DNA of 64,000 nucleotides from Cedecea neteri (GCF_000757825.1 NZ_CP009451.1:4154001-4218000), one strand, 5' to 3'. Shown: positions 40,340-49,922, counted from the first letter of the stretch. Program-made: numbers and translations. Notes: a model not told the origin generated them from the sequence alone.

Positions 40340-40441
40340 TCCTTGCCTGGTGGATGGCAGACCGCAGGCGTCGCGCTCCTGCGCCCGGTAAGCCCATGAT
40401 GGTTAATCATAAGTTAGCCGGCGAAGATTGTGCAATGTCTG

Positions 40442-42022
40442 TCAGTCTTTCAGTTCGTCATAAAGCGTGTGGGACGGGTTCCAGCTGGCGAGCTGGCTTA
40501 GGGTCAGCGGGCGGCTGAAGTAATAGCCCTGCAGGAAGTTACAGCCACGCTCAATAAGCCATTTTGCCTGCTCCGGCGTTTCCACGCCTTCCGCGACCGT
40601 ATTCATGTTCAGCCGCTGGGCTAGCGTCAGCACGGCGTCCAGCACCGGGGCCGTCACCGTCTCCATGCCGATGGAGTTGACGAAGCCGCGGTCGATTTTC
40701 AGGTAATCCAGGGTAAACCGTTCCAGGTAAATCAGCGCGCTGTGGCCGGTGCCGAAATCATCAACCGCAATTTCAAACCCTTGCTCATGCAGCCAGGCGA
40801 AAATCCCCATCGCCTCTTTTTCTTTCAGCATGTCGCGTTCGGTTATCTCGAAAACCAGCTGGAAATGGTGCGGCGGCATGGAAGCGGCAAATGCCTGAAT
40901 GTCCTGTTTGAACGTTGGCGAGTGTAGATGGCTGGGCGCAAGATTAACGCCAATTTTGGCACCGGCCGGTAAGACTTTTTGCAGTACTGGCGCATCTTTG
41001 GCTATCAGCTCAAACAGATGGCGAGTCAGCGGCACGATAAGCTGCTGGGCTTCGGCAAAGCCGATGAACGCATCCGGAGGGATCATGCCCGCCGTCGGGT
41101 GCTCCCAGCGCATCAGCACTTCTATGCCACGCATCTGCAGCGCCTCAGAGTCGACAACGGGCTGGTAAACAACAAAGAACTGTCCGCGCTTAATGCCGGT
41201 AAGAATTTCTTTGCCGGCCCGCACCTTCACCGTAAGGAAATAACCGCACAGTGCGGTGCCAAGCAGGCCGGACAGTAACCCGGCAAGGATCGCGAGCTGA
41301 ATATCCTCTACTGGCCACGGAGTGCCGTAAATGTAGAGTTTAATAGGGTAACCGCTGAGGATAGAAATTCTTGTGGGGGAGGGAGGGAGTTCATCGACGT
41401 TAATAACGTCCGGGGAATAGGATGTTAGCGCTTTGTTTCCCACCACCAGCGCCATCGAACTGATGTCCTGCTGCCTCGAGGTGAAGACCAGGTACGGCGT
41501 GAGGTTGACGTTTAGCGTAGTGAAGACACCGCGTCCTGAAGCCAGCGGATTCAAAAACCAGGCGGCAATCACCGGCCTGCCCGGCATCATCGGCGTGCCG
41601 TTCATGATAGCCAGGTCGATAGGTTTATTGATGTTCAGCTCGGGCTCCAGGGCATCCATCGACAGTTCCATGTCGCCGGTGGCGGAAGAGCAGTAGGCGA
41701 TGCTGTTACGCACCAGCAAAAAGGCCCGTACGTTGGGATTAAAAGCCGCGCGGGAAGTCAGCTCGCCGCTGACTCTTTCGCATTCGTTCATGGTTAAAGG
41801 TTGAATGCCGTCGGCGGTAGTGTGGAGTTCTTTAAAAAAGGTATCGAGGTAGTTGCTGATGTCGCGAGCGAGAAGGTTATAAGCGGACTCACGCTTGGAA
41901 TGAAGCGCCAGGCTGGTTAGCCCCCCCACAAATAATGCGGCAAACAGTCCCATCAGCAGGCTGAAGGTGACTATCTGCTTTGGGGTGCTAAAGTAGCGCG
42001 AAAAAATGTTCTTATAAGACAT
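40442..42022 (-). CDS. pdeN: Cyclic-di-GMP phosphodiesterase PdeN (Rtn), CSS-EAL type
   Basis: Inner-membrane EAL-domain phosphodiesterase, 526 residues (E. coli Rtn 518). Two helices (about 20-40 and 240-262) flank a periplasmic CSS sensor domain, with the redox motif CSS in IAYCSSATGD. The cytoplasmic EAL domain (about 270-515) has EVLMRWEHP at the signature (EVL instead of EAL), then VNLAPSHLHS, FEITERD, DDFGTGHSAL, KIDRGFV and TVAEGVET. All metal-binding acidic residues appear present, so it should be active. It lies between yejA and mepS, as in E. coli. Confidence 0.94.
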   Translation of the reverse strand: MSYKNIFSRYFSTPKQIVTFSLLMGLFAALFVGGLTSLALHSKRESAYNLLARDISNYLDTFFKELHTTADGIQPLTMNECERVSGELTSRAAFNPNVRAFLLVRNSIAYCSSATGDMELSMDALEPELNINKPIDLAIMNGTPMMPGRPVIAAWFLNPLASGRGVFTTLNVNLTPYLVFTSRQQDISSMALVVGNKALTSYSPDVINVDELPPSPTRISILSGYPIKLYIYGTPWPVEDIQLAILAGLLSGLLGTALCGYFLTVKVRAGKEILTGIKRGQFFVVYQPVVDSEALQMRGIEVLMRWEHPTAGMIPPDAFIGFAEAQQLIVPLTRHLFELIAKDAPVLQKVLPAGAKIGVNLAPSHLHSPTFKQDIQAFAASMPPHHFQLVFEITERDMLKEKEAMGIFAWLHEQGFEIAVDDFGTGHSALIYLERFTLDYLKIDRGFVNSIGMETVTAPVLDAVLTLAQRLNMNTVAEGVETPEQAKWLIERGCNFLQGYYFSRPLTLSQLASWNPSHTLYDELKD

Positions 42023-42178
42023 GGATGTATGAGTCCCGCAGGGGCAAGCGAATCATCGTTTGTTTTATGATTTTTTCTGACTATAACCCATAACCCGGAA
42101 ATTGTTTAATTTGTTTCATCGGGTGACTATTTGCTGTTTCTCTCGCTGAGGAAAGAGTAACCAGCTGAATTTCAGGCA

Positions 42179-42208
42179 TAAAAAAACGCTGCATCTGCAG
42201 CGTTTTTA
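42179..42208 (-). terminator. mepS terminator
   Basis: AAAAAACGCTGCATCTGCAGCGTTTTT: perfect CGCTGCA / TGCAGCG stem with a T-run on the minus strand, about 64 bases past the mepS stop. Confidence 0.88.
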
Positions 42209-42271
42209 ACGTTGGTAGTTTTGCTGAGTAGCCAAGGGAATAACCCTCAACAAAACATATCTTTTATGGCG

Positions 42272-42838
42272 TTAGCTGCGGCTCAGCACTCGGCGTGCTT
42301 CGTTGTAACGCTTCTTCCAGTAAGGTTCATCCATGCTGGAGATAACAACCCCGCTGCTGGTGGAAGCATGTACAAACTGGTTATTACCAATGTAGATGCC
42401 GACATGACGCCCGGTAGAGCCCGCGCGGAACAGCACTAAATCGCCGGTACGTAATTTATTACGCGAAACGGATTTGCCGGATTCCTGCTGCTCGGACGTT
42501 GAACGAGGCAGCGTTAAGCCAAACTGTTCCTGGAACGTGCGCTGCACGAATGCAGAACAATCGATACCCGCTCTGCTGCTGCCGCCAAGACGGTAGCGTA
42601 CACCTTTCCAGCTCGCGTATTGGTCCATAAGACGTGACTTAACGTCTACGTTACGAACCATCTCTTCGAATTCATCCTGAGAAGCTTGCAGTAAAAAACT
42701 GTCTTTTTCACCGACTGCATGCGTCTCAGAATGCATATTTGCTGTGTTAGTCGAACTACAGGCGGAGAGCATAACTGCTACCGCAACCGCGGGGATAGCC
42801 CGCAGGATGTATCTCAAAATAGGCTGAGATCTGACCAT
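42272..42838 (-). CDS. mepS: Murein DD-endopeptidase MepS (Spr), lipoprotein
   Basis: NlpC/P60 endopeptidase that cuts D-Ala-mDAP cross-links so that peptidoglycan can expand; in E. coli it is degraded by Prc with NlpI. It has 188 residues, as in E. coli. The lipobox LSAC gives lipidated Cys27. Catalytic Cys94 (GIDCSAF), His145 (RHVGIYIG) and His157 (FVHAS) correspond to Cys68, His119 and His131 of the mature enzyme. Confidence 0.97.
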   Translation of the reverse strand: MVRSQPILRYILRAIPAVAVAVMLSACSSTNTANMHSETHAVGEKDSFLLQASQDEFEEMVRNVDVKSRLMDQYASWKGVRYRLGGSSRAGIDCSAFVQRTFQEQFGLTLPRSTSEQQESGKSVSRNKLRTGDLVLFRAGSTGRHVGIYIGNNQFVHASTSSGVVISSMDEPYWKKRYNEARRVLSRS

Positions 42839-43193
42839 GTTGTTTGTTTTCCCTTGATGTCCTTAACGAATAATTCGTTATACAAAAATACCAACGTGAC
42901 GAGACTAATTACCTACAGGCAACGAGACAATTATTTATGCACAAAAATGTGGAACACCGCACACTTTTATTCACAGCACAAATAGCTGAGACGTAGCGAA
43001 AACTTTCCCGAGACTACCCGATAAGACCAGGCTATGCGAGCGTTTTTATTCTTATTTTTATAAGAAATTGTGATGTTTCGTCGCGAAAGGTTATTTCGAA
43101 CAAATGATCGACGATGCTGCTGGTTTTATCGTCAGGTCATTCAAATTGAAGAGGATTTGGCGTGAGTAAATATTCATCTTGCCGTCATGGTGC
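42839..43193. other. mepS upstream region, no gene seen
   Basis: This 355-base stretch holds no credible reading frame. A perfect inverted repeat TAACGAA-TAA-TTCGTTA (42864-42880) lies 25 bases before the mepS start, overlapping a TATAAC that could be its -10 on the minus strand. The remainder is AT-rich without recognised motifs. Confidence 0.5.
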
Positions 43194-43233
43194 TGAAAAA
43201 ATAAGCAGGGACCTGTAGGGGACCCTGCTTATT
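43194..43233 (-). terminator. lpxT terminator
   Basis: AATAAGCAGGG, loop, CCCTGCTTATT: an 11-bp perfect stem, followed in the minus direction by six T. It lies 26 bases after the lpxT stop. Confidence 0.88.
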
Positions 43234-43258
43234 CGCCATCGTCATAGCTTATTCGGCA

Positions 43259-43963
43259 TCAGCGAGAAGCTTTATATTTACCCGGCAAAGTACGATTCAG
43301 TATGGAAATTAACCGGTCACTGATTGGGGTTAAAAGCACCCACGGCAGGCCCACCAGGGCGATAGAAAGCGAGCCAACGTAGACGTCGGTAAACCAGTGC
43401 GCGCCTATCATTATTCTTGGCGAAGAGAAGATAAAGAAGATAGCTGTCGCGATAAGAAATGCACGCCTGCCGAAATATCGCAGCATAAAACCGGTAAAGA
43501 TAAGCAGCATCAGGCCATGATCGCCGGGGAAGCTGTCGCTCGAGGCATCTTTCGTCGGGAAGTGCAGCAGCTCGCTGACGCGATGGATATCGGTGAAGAA
43601 CAGCGTCGGGCTGGCGTGAGCCACCGGGATAAGGTGGCCGAGCTGGTTAATCACCACGGCGCACAGCAGCATCACGATGCCCATCAGCACCAGGCGGCGG
43701 CGGCCAGCGCCGTCTTCACGCAGCCAGAACCAGGAGAACAGGGCGCCCATTGCGAGCAGCGAAATGCCGTCGAAAGCGCGGTTATTGGTGATAGCAATCA
43801 GCGTTAAAAATGTCTGGCTTTTGACAAGTTCATTATTAAAGAAATGGAACAGCGTGGCGTCAATGTTGAACCAAAATCCATGGTTCACGGGCAGATACCA
43901 GCTAAAGAACAGGGCAAGGCCCAGCGCGTTCAGTAACAGTAAAAGAGGGAGGCGATTAATCAT
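43259..43963 (-). CDS. lpxT: Kdo2-lipid A phosphotransferase LpxT (YeiU)
   Basis: Inner-membrane PAP2-type enzyme that moves a phosphate from undecaprenyl diphosphate to the 1-phosphate of lipid A in the periplasm. The start is set at the ATG at 43963 (MINRLPLLLLLNALG), giving 234 residues (E. coli 237). Motifs: TKDASSDSFPGDHG and IGAHWFTDVYVG, carrying the catalytic histidines; about six helices. It lies between mepS and yeiR, as in E. coli. Confidence 0.95.
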   Translation of the reverse strand: MINRLPLLLLLNALGLALFFSWYLPVNHGFWFNIDATLFHFFNNELVKSQTFLTLIAITNNRAFDGISLLAMGALFSWFWLREDGAGRRRLVLMGIVMLLCAVVINQLGHLIPVAHASPTLFFTDIHRVSELLHFPTKDASSDSFPGDHGLMLLIFTGFMLRYFGRRAFLIATAIFFIFSSPRIMIGAHWFTDVYVGSLSIALVGLPWVLLTPISDRLISILNRTLPGKYKASR

Positions 43964-44008
43964 GATGCAGCTTCTAAATCTCATTACGGGGGCGGAAAGG
44001 TAGTCGTA

Positions 44009-44986
44009 TTAACTTAAACGTAAGCTCAACAGGCCGGATTGTAGAACGTTCCAGTCGGGATTATCCGGGTGTATCAATTCGATGCGGCTGTCCGGCGGCG
44101 GCGAGGATTGTGTCTCAATATGCAGGTCGTTGCCCTGACGGTTGATACGCACCAGCCCTTCAGGAATACGCAGCACGCCCTTTACCCGTTCAACCGGAGC
44201 GAGACGAGCCCACTCGAGCAGGCCGATGGTGTCGAAGACGGTTTCCTCATCGAAAATCCAGCCACAGGCGTAATATCCCTGCCCGCTGTTAACGCTTCGC
44301 CGCCAGCGCTGATGTCCCGGCAGGCTAAGCGCGGCAAGGCCGTGAGTCACCGCCTTTGCATGCTGATGTTCGGCGCTGGACGGCAGATCGCGCTGATTCA
44401 GCCGCGCCCTGTCCAGCAGTTCAATATTGATAGCGCCATTTTCTGCGTGAACCAGCTCTCGACTGTCCCCATTCGCCTGATACCAGCGCTCTAACGCGGC
44501 TTTGCTTTCCGGCGTGGCGCGATCCTGTTTATTGGCCACAATGACGTCCGCCGCGGCGAGCTGGTCGCGGAAGTTGTCATTATTCAGGGCTTTTTCATTC
44601 AGAAGCTGGCGGGCGTCCAGCAGGCAAAGCGTGGCCCGCAGGTCAATCCACGGCTGATAAACCTCCGCCGTGAGCATGTCCAGGATTTGCTTCGGGTGGC
44701 CGAGGCCGGTAGGTTCAATCAGCAGGCGATCGGGTTTGCCCTGGCGCAGCAGCGTGTTCAGACCGACCTGCATCGGCAGGCCGTTAACGCAACACATACA
44801 GCCGCCGGGGATCTCTTTGAGCAGCGCTCCGCTGTCCGCCAGCAGCGCGCCGTCAATGCCGACCTCGCCAAACTCATTCACCAGCACCGCCCACTTCTCA
44901 TCAACCGGCTTATTCTCCAGCAGGTGCAGGATGGTGGTGGTTTTACCGCTGCCGAGGAAGCCGGTAATTAAATTTGTTTTTGTCAC
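44009..44986 (-). CDS. yeiR: Zinc-binding G3E-family GTPase YeiR
   Basis: COG0523 metallochaperone-type GTPase, 325 residues (E. coli 328). Walker A is GFLGSGKTT, the metal-binding motif GCMCC lies in IPGGCMCCV, Walker B-type IEPTGLGHP follows, and the guanine motif is NKQD. The C-terminal CobW_C-type domain is about 210-320. E. coli YeiR binds zinc and has GTPase activity. It is followed by lpxT with a 45-base gap, so the two may be cotranscribed. Confidence 0.94.
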   Translation of the reverse strand: MTKTNLITGFLGSGKTTTILHLLENKPVDEKWAVLVNEFGEVGIDGALLADSGALLKEIPGGCMCCVNGLPMQVGLNTLLRQGKPDRLLIEPTGLGHPKQILDMLTAEVYQPWIDLRATLCLLDARQLLNEKALNNDNFRDQLAAADVIVANKQDRATPESKAALERWYQANGDSRELVHAENGAINIELLDRARLNQRDLPSSAEHQHAKAVTHGLAALSLPGHQRWRRSVNSGQGYYACGWIFDEETVFDTIGLLEWARLAPVERVKGVLRIPEGLVRINRQGNDLHIETQSSPPPDSRIELIHPDNPDWNVLQSGLLSLRLS

Positions 44987-45087
44987 AGGAACTCCGGGGG
45001 TTTATCACGCATAAACCACGTCAATCATTAAGTCATTGTTAATTATTTACGCTGACTATCCTGACGACAACCCGGTTAAAAGAGAAG

Positions 45088-45126
45088 GCTTAACGCGGTT
45101 TTACCCGGAGGTAAACCACGTTAAGC
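45088..45126 (-). terminator. Hairpin after yeiQ
   Basis: GCTTAACGCGGTTTTAC and GTAAACCACGTTAAGC form a long stem with small mismatches, 11 bases beyond the yeiQ stop. In the minus direction it is followed by CTTCTCTTTT. A likely terminator. Confidence 0.75.
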
Positions 45127-45136
45127 GCATTGATTG

Positions 45137-46603
45137 TTAACTGAAGTGCAGGTTTTCGACCGCGCCGCGAGCGCCCAGGTGGGTAAGCTGTTGCCAGGCG
45201 TGCTGAACTTCATCGATAAATTTCGCGTTTTTCGGCAGGTCATCGCCAAAAATTTCATTCAGGCAGAGCAGGGCGCTTACGCGCTCACTCTCGCCGCTGT
45301 CGCTGACCAGCATCTGAATCTTCCCCAGCAGCGGATCGCGAACGTCAATAGCCTTACCCTGCTCGTCTACGCCGCTGACGTAGCGCATCCAGCCGGCAAT
45401 ACCGAGCGCCAGACATGACCAGTTGCTCTCGTTTTCCAGATGCCAGCGTACGCCTTCCAGCCAGCGCTGGGGCAGCTTCTGGCTACCGTCCATGGCGATT
45501 TGCCAGGTGCGGTGCCTGAGCGCCGGGTTAGCAAAGCGTACCAGCAGATCTGTGGCGTACTGATTCAGGTCGACGCCGCGAATGTTCAGCGTCACGGCCT
45601 GCTCCTGCAGCATCAGGCGCCGTGCGGCACGGGCAAAGCGTTCGTCGGCCATGCAATCATTAATATGCTGGTAGCCGGCAAGGTAACCGAGATAAGCCAG
45701 AAACGAATGGCTGCCGTTAAGCATACGCAGCTTCATTTGTTCAAAGGGCATGACGTCTTTAACCATTTCCACGCCCGCGGCTTCCCATTCGGGGCGGCCA
45801 GCAACAAAGTCATCTTCTATTACCCATTGGATAAAAGGCTCTGCGGCAATGGCGCAGGGATCTTTTACGCCCAGAACGCTCTCGATCTCTTGCAGGGACT
45901 CTTCCGTAGCAGCCGGAACAATGCGGTCAACCATAGTGCTCGGGAAAGTGACTTCTTTGGCAATCCATTCTTCCAGCATCGCGCTTCGTTGGGCGGCCAT
46001 GCCCAGCACGGCCTGGCGAACCAAATGCCCGTTATGGGGAATATTGTCGCAGGACAAAACCGTAAACGGGTTTAATCCCCTTTCGCGGCGGCGGCTCAGC
46101 GCCTCAACGAGGATCCCCGGCATCGAGTGTGGTTCGTGCGGCGAGGCAAGATCGTGAATGATTCGCTCATTGGTAGTATCGAGCTTTCCGCTGGCGGGGT
46201 CGATGCAGTAGCCTTTTTCGGTGACGGTCAGGGAGACAATCGCGACCTGTGGCTCGCAAAATTTCTCTATGATGGCCTCCATGCCGTCCAGTTTTGCGTT
46301 CAGGCACTCTTTTACTGCGCCAATCACCAACGCCTCGTTTCCCGTCGCGCCTTTTTCCAGCACCGTAAACAGGTGATCCTGCTGACGAAGCTCGCGCATC
46401 AGGCTGTCGCCGTTAAACAGGCTGATCTCGCAGATCCCCCAGTCGCCGCCCAGCTTGTTAAGAACCCGATCGGTAAGCAAGGCCTGGTGCGCACGATGGA
46501 AAGCGCCAAAACCAAAATGCACGATGCGCGTCCTGAGAGCGCCACGATCGTAGTTTGGCCGTTGAACGGTTGCGGGGAGTAAAGCGGTGGCAATGGTGTC
46601 CAT
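45137..46603 (-). CDS. yeiQ: Mannitol dehydrogenase-family oxidoreductase YeiQ
   Basis: NAD-dependent long-chain polyol dehydrogenase, similar to UxuB and UxaB fructuronate/tagaturonate reductases; 488 residues, as in E. coli YeiQ. The Rossmann motif is IVHFGFGAFHRAHQA, the family signature FEQMKLRMLNGSHSFLAYLGYLAG contains the catalytic lysine and HSFLAY, and VLSCDNIPHNGH is present. The physiological substrate is not established. It stands between yeiR and yeiP as in E. coli. Confidence 0.94.
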   Translation of the reverse strand: MDTIATALLPATVQRPNYDRGALRTRIVHFGFGAFHRAHQALLTDRVLNKLGGDWGICEISLFNGDSLMRELRQQDHLFTVLEKGATGNEALVIGAVKECLNAKLDGMEAIIEKFCEPQVAIVSLTVTEKGYCIDPASGKLDTTNERIIHDLASPHEPHSMPGILVEALSRRRERGLNPFTVLSCDNIPHNGHLVRQAVLGMAAQRSAMLEEWIAKEVTFPSTMVDRIVPAATEESLQEIESVLGVKDPCAIAAEPFIQWVIEDDFVAGRPEWEAAGVEMVKDVMPFEQMKLRMLNGSHSFLAYLGYLAGYQHINDCMADERFARAARRLMLQEQAVTLNIRGVDLNQYATDLLVRFANPALRHRTWQIAMDGSQKLPQRWLEGVRWHLENESNWSCLALGIAGWMRYVSGVDEQGKAIDVRDPLLGKIQMLVSDSGESERVSALLCLNEIFGDDLPKNAKFIDEVQHAWQQLTHLGARGAVENLHFS

Positions 46604-46762
46604 AGATTGGCATCCTGGGTGAGGGAGATGGGAACCTTTGCAGTGTAAAGCTGTATGACAGGAAATGAAATTGGTCTATTAATTTAATCGTTTTTGTGTG
46701 ATTCAGGTCTGATAATGAGGCGGAAAGGTTTAATTGGTATAATAACTTTGTCGGGGAGAGAG

Positions 46763-46787
46763 ACAAAACGCTCCCGAAGGAGCGTCA
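46763..46787 (-). terminator. yeiP terminator
   Basis: ACGCTCC-CGA-AGGAGCGT stem with T-rich TTTTGTC following in the minus direction; it starts 8 bases after the yeiP stop. Confidence 0.85.
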
Positions 46788-46794
46788 TCAATCA

Positions 46795-47367
46795 TCAGTC
46801 AGCGCGGCCCATGGAGCGCTTTTCCGCGATATGAATGCGGATTTTCTCGCCGGCAACCATGTATTCCGGTACCTGAATCACCAGGCCGGTGGACAGGGTG
46901 GCAGGTTTGGTGCGGGAGCTGGCGGAAGCGCCCTTGATGCCCGGTGCGGTTTCGATGATTTCCAGATCCACGGTTTGCGGCAGCTCCAGCGCCAGCAGCT
47001 GGCCGTCCCAGGTCAGAACCTGCATATCCGGCATACCGCCTTCAGGAATGAACTGCAGCTCTTCTTCAATCTGGTCTTTGGTGAAGATATACGGCGTGTA
47101 ATCTTCTTTATCCATGAACACGTATTCGTTGCCGTCGATATAGGAGAAATCAACGAAACGGCGGGTCAGGGTAATCGTGTCAACGATATCGTCACCCTTG
47201 AAGCGCTCTTCCACTTTCTGCCCGGTACGAACGTCGGAGAAACGCATCTTGTACAGGGTTGCTGCGCCGCGGGCGCTAGGTGCCTGGATATCAATATCTT
47301 TAACAATCAGCAGCTTGCCGTTGTAATTGAGAACCATGCCTTTTTTGATTTCGTTAGCTCTTGCCAT
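46795..47367 (-). CDS. efpL: Elongation factor P-like protein EfpL (YeiP)
   Basis: Paralogue of elongation factor P, 190 residues as in E. coli. Three beta-barrel domains: KOW-like (about 1-65), then two OB folds. The tip of the first domain reads APSARGAAT with Arg33 at the position of the modified lysine of EF-P. In E. coli it relieves a subset of polyproline-type ribosome stalls without needing that modification. The gene begins after a short leader and ends at its own terminator. In E. coli its neighbour is yeiW; here three accessory genes lie between. Confidence 0.95.
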   Translation of the reverse strand: MARANEIKKGMVLNYNGKLLIVKDIDIQAPSARGAATLYKMRFSDVRTGQKVEERFKGDDIVDTITLTRRFVDFSYIDGNEYVFMDKEDYTPYIFTKDQIEEELQFIPEGGMPDMQVLTWDGQLLALELPQTVDLEIIETAPGIKGASASSRTKPATLSTGLVIQVPEYMVAGEKIRIHIAEKRSMGRAD

Positions 47368-47481
47368 CGGTGTTTCCTGTCAAAAATTGAGATGCGAAAA
47401 TATTGCGTCAAAGTACTCGTGAGGCGCGTTTCAGGCAAGTGGATTTGATAAAGAAGCATTAAAGTAAGGGGTTTAAGGCAG

Positions 47482-47513
47482 GCGTGCCGACAACCTCCTG
47501 CTTTGTCGGCACG
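47482..47513. other. Perfect 10-bp hairpin between efpL and the small membrane protein gene
   Basis: GTGCCGACAA and TTGTCGGCAC are exact complements around CCTCCTGCT-type loop sequence. There is no T-run in either direction, so it is at best a weak terminator for the small gene at 47531-47791. Confidence 0.6.
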
Positions 47514-47530
47514 GCAGTGGCAAAGCAGGC

Positions 47531-47791
47531 TTAGCCGCGGCCATCCTTCGGCGCTAAGAAATAGAAAGCAAACGGCAGCGAGCACAGAATGGTGAACATA
47601 ATCGTGTAGATGGCGACCCATGCACCCTGCATGATAAACATGTCCAGCGTCCATTGTTCCATCGGCCAGTTGTACTGCTCCTCCACGCCTTCAAAGGTGA
47701 CCTTTGAAATCAGCGACACCACGATGGTGAAGACAATCACGACCGCGATAAGGAATTTTTTACCTTCGGGTGTACGAAGTTTTGCAAGCAT
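47531..47791 (-). CDS. Small two-helix membrane protein
   Basis: A protein of 86 residues with two clear hydrophobic helices (about 14-33 and 52-78), a charged start MLAKLRTPEGKKF, and a soluble-looking middle GVEEQYNWPMEQWTLDM. It ends APKDGRG. It may belong to the enterobacterial DUF2534 family, but I am unsure. AGGAGG-type sequence (CCAGGAGGCTGATATG on the minus strand) is a strong ribosome site and supports it as a real gene. It follows the copper receptor gene by 61 bases, with a GC-rich hairpin between. Function unknown. Confidence 0.75.
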   Translation of the reverse strand: MLAKLRTPEGKKFLIAVVIVFTIVVSLISKVTFEGVEEQYNWPMEQWTLDMFIMQGAWVAIYTIMFTILCSLPFAFYFLAPKDGRG

Positions 47792-47827
47792 ATCAGCCTC
47801 CTGGCTGGTGAATTAATAAGCGTAATG

Positions 47828-47846
47828 GCCCCGGTGTTCGGGGCCA
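47828..47846 (-). terminator. GC-rich hairpin after the copper receptor gene
   Basis: GGCCCCG-GTGTT-CGGGGCC, 7 bases after the receptor stop. No T-run follows, so it may attenuate rather than stop transcription into the small membrane protein gene. Confidence 0.55.
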
Positions 47847-47852
47847 GGATGA

Positions 47853-49922
47853 TTAAAACGTGACGTTCACTTTGCCCCAGACCGTCCGGCCTGGTTCATT
47901 AACCGGGGTATTGGACGAATAGCCAAAGCTGCTGTTGCCCGCCAGGTTCAGGTGCTCGCTGTAGGTTTTGTTGAACAGGTTATCGACCCCGGCGCTGAGC
48001 TTGATGGCCTTGCTAAGGCGATAGGCCGCATTGGCGGAAAAAATCGCGAAGCCGCTGCTTTTATCAAAGTCTTTCCCGACCACGTTGCCTTCGTTTAGCG
48101 CAACCCGCTGCTGGCCGCTGACCACGCGCAGCAGGCCGGTACTGCTCCAGTCTCCCTGTTCCCAGGTCAGGCCAAAGCGTGTTTCCAGCGGGGCAATTTG
48201 CGGCAGCGGTTGATGGTCGCTGGTGTTTTGCCCCCAGGCGTAGGCAAGGCTTGCGTCCGCCTTCCATGCTTCGGTCAGCGCATAGCTCATGCCCATTTCG
48301 CCGCCCATAATCGTGGCGTCAACGTTATCGGCCTGGCTCACGCGCGCGTTATCAGGGTCATAGCGGAACAGGATGAAATCATTCACCCGGCCAAGATACG
48401 CAGAAACCCAGCTATTAAAGCGCTCGCCGCTGTACTGCGCGCCAATGTCTAACTGCGTGGTTTTTTCCGTTTTCAGGTTATCGAAGACATTTTTAGAGCC
48501 ATCAGGCCCGTAGGTGGGTGAAAACAGCTCCCAGTAATCCGGGAAGCGTTCGGTGTAGCCAACGCCGGCATACAGCATGACCGGGATGTCGCTGAGCGTT
48601 TGCTCATAGCGGACAAAACCTGCCGGTAATGTTTTGCTGCGCACGCTGGCGCCCACGCCCGTATCGTTATTGACGCGCGTGCGGTCGAGGCGCGCGCCGC
48701 CGATAACTTTACCGTTGGCGTCAGCATTCCAGGTTAGCTCGCTAAAGACGCCAGCGTCCTGGAAACGAGCATCTTGCTTCCATCCGGCATCCTGCTTGCT
48801 ACGGTGGGTGCTTTGCTGGCCGTCGATGCCGCTACGCAGTTCGTAATCTGACCAGATCCAGGTGCCCATCATACGTCCGCCAATCGTGCGGCGATCGAGC
48901 TGCATCGCCATCGGCATATTCATGCTCATCGACGAACCCATGTCCATTGTGCCGCCCATATCCATGCCCATCGATGAGGCCATGTGCCCGCCAGACATCC
49001 CGCCGGACATTGTCCCCGGCGATCGTAGCGAGTAGTTATCCATGATGTGGTTGGCATAGTTGTAATAGACGTTGGTTTCGAACTTATTGAATACGTCGCC
49101 AATGTTCGATGCTTCAAAACGCGCGCCGAGGCTGTCTCGCCTGAACTGCGAGCCGTCCATGCTGCGACCGGCATAGCGGGCTTCGCCGTTGCCTTTCCCG
49201 GCGGTCAGCTCAAGCAGCGTGTCCTTGTCGGGCGTCCAGCCCAGTGCCACGTCGGTGTTCCATTTATCCCACTTCGAGGCCACCCGGTTACCGTTGCCGT
49301 CTTCGTAATCACCTGAATGGGATTTATTGCCGATCAGCCTTAGATAACCGTCCTCGTTGCCGAGGCTAACGTCCGCGTTGCTGTCCCAGCGCTGATTAGA
49401 GGCGGTAAGCAGGCTGGCCGTGCCCTGAATGTCCGCTTTTTCAAAGCGCGGTGGTTCCCTGTCGAAGCGCACCGTTCCCGCCGAGTTACCCGGCCCCCAA
49501 AGTACGCTCTCAGGCCCTTTAATCAGCGTCAGAAGATCAAAGCTTTCGGGCGAAATATAAGAGCCTGGGGCGTCCATTCTGGCCGGACAGGCGCCCGGCA
49601 TTTCACCATTGTTGGTCAGAATACGCAGGCGAGAGCCGAACATACCGCGAAATACCGGGTCGCCGTTGGTGCCGCCGTTGCGGATTTGCGAGAAACCTGG
49701 AATCGTCTTCAGATAGTCAGACCCGTCGCTTGCCGGAACTGGCTGGCGCGGCGTTTTTGGAGACGTCACAACCTCCAGCGGCGATGACGCCGGAGAGGTG
49801 ACTATCATCACGGAGTCGTCCTGCATATCCATAGCTTCATGCGCTCCCGCCGCGATGGCCGCAGGAGAGGAGATAGCCAGCAGTATCAGCGATACCAGCG
49901 GCTTTAAATGCGTTTTCATCAT
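47853..49922 (-). CDS. TonB-dependent copper receptor, OprC/NosA family
   Basis: Outer-membrane copper importer of 689 residues. A signal peptide ends AAIAAG (about residue 25); a TonB-box-like DSVMIVTSP follows at 36-44, then the plug domain and a 22-strand barrel ending in Phe. Pseudomonas OprC binds copper through CxxxM and HxM motifs. Here Cys112-x3-Met116 (CPARM) and His292-x-Met294 (HIM) are both present, as is Met255 in GRSMDGSQF. A segment at 305-340 has 13 methionines in 36 residues, fitting an extracellular copper-binding loop. The gene is in an insert between efpL and yeiW, downstream of a Met/His-rich DUF2946-like gene. Confidence 0.9.
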   Translation of the reverse strand: MMKTHLKPLVSLILLAISSPAAIAAGAHEAMDMQDDSVMIVTSPASSPLEVVTSPKTPRQPVPASDGSDYLKTIPGFSQIRNGGTNGDPVFRGMFGSRLRILTNNGEMPGACPARMDAPGSYISPESFDLLTLIKGPESVLWGPGNSAGTVRFDREPPRFEKADIQGTASLLTASNQRWDSNADVSLGNEDGYLRLIGNKSHSGDYEDGNGNRVASKWDKWNTDVALGWTPDKDTLLELTAGKGNGEARYAGRSMDGSQFRRDSLGARFEASNIGDVFNKFETNVYYNYANHIMDNYSLRSPGTMSGGMSGGHMASSMGMDMGGTMDMGSSMSMNMPMAMQLDRRTIGGRMMGTWIWSDYELRSGIDGQQSTHRSKQDAGWKQDARFQDAGVFSELTWNADANGKVIGGARLDRTRVNNDTGVGASVRSKTLPAGFVRYEQTLSDIPVMLYAGVGYTERFPDYWELFSPTYGPDGSKNVFDNLKTEKTTQLDIGAQYSGERFNSWVSAYLGRVNDFILFRYDPDNARVSQADNVDATIMGGEMGMSYALTEAWKADASLAYAWGQNTSDHQPLPQIAPLETRFGLTWEQGDWSSTGLLRVVSGQQRVALNEGNVVGKDFDKSSGFAIFSANAAYRLSKAIKLSAGVDNLFNKTYSEHLNLAGNSSFGYSSNTPVNEPGRTVWGKVNVTF

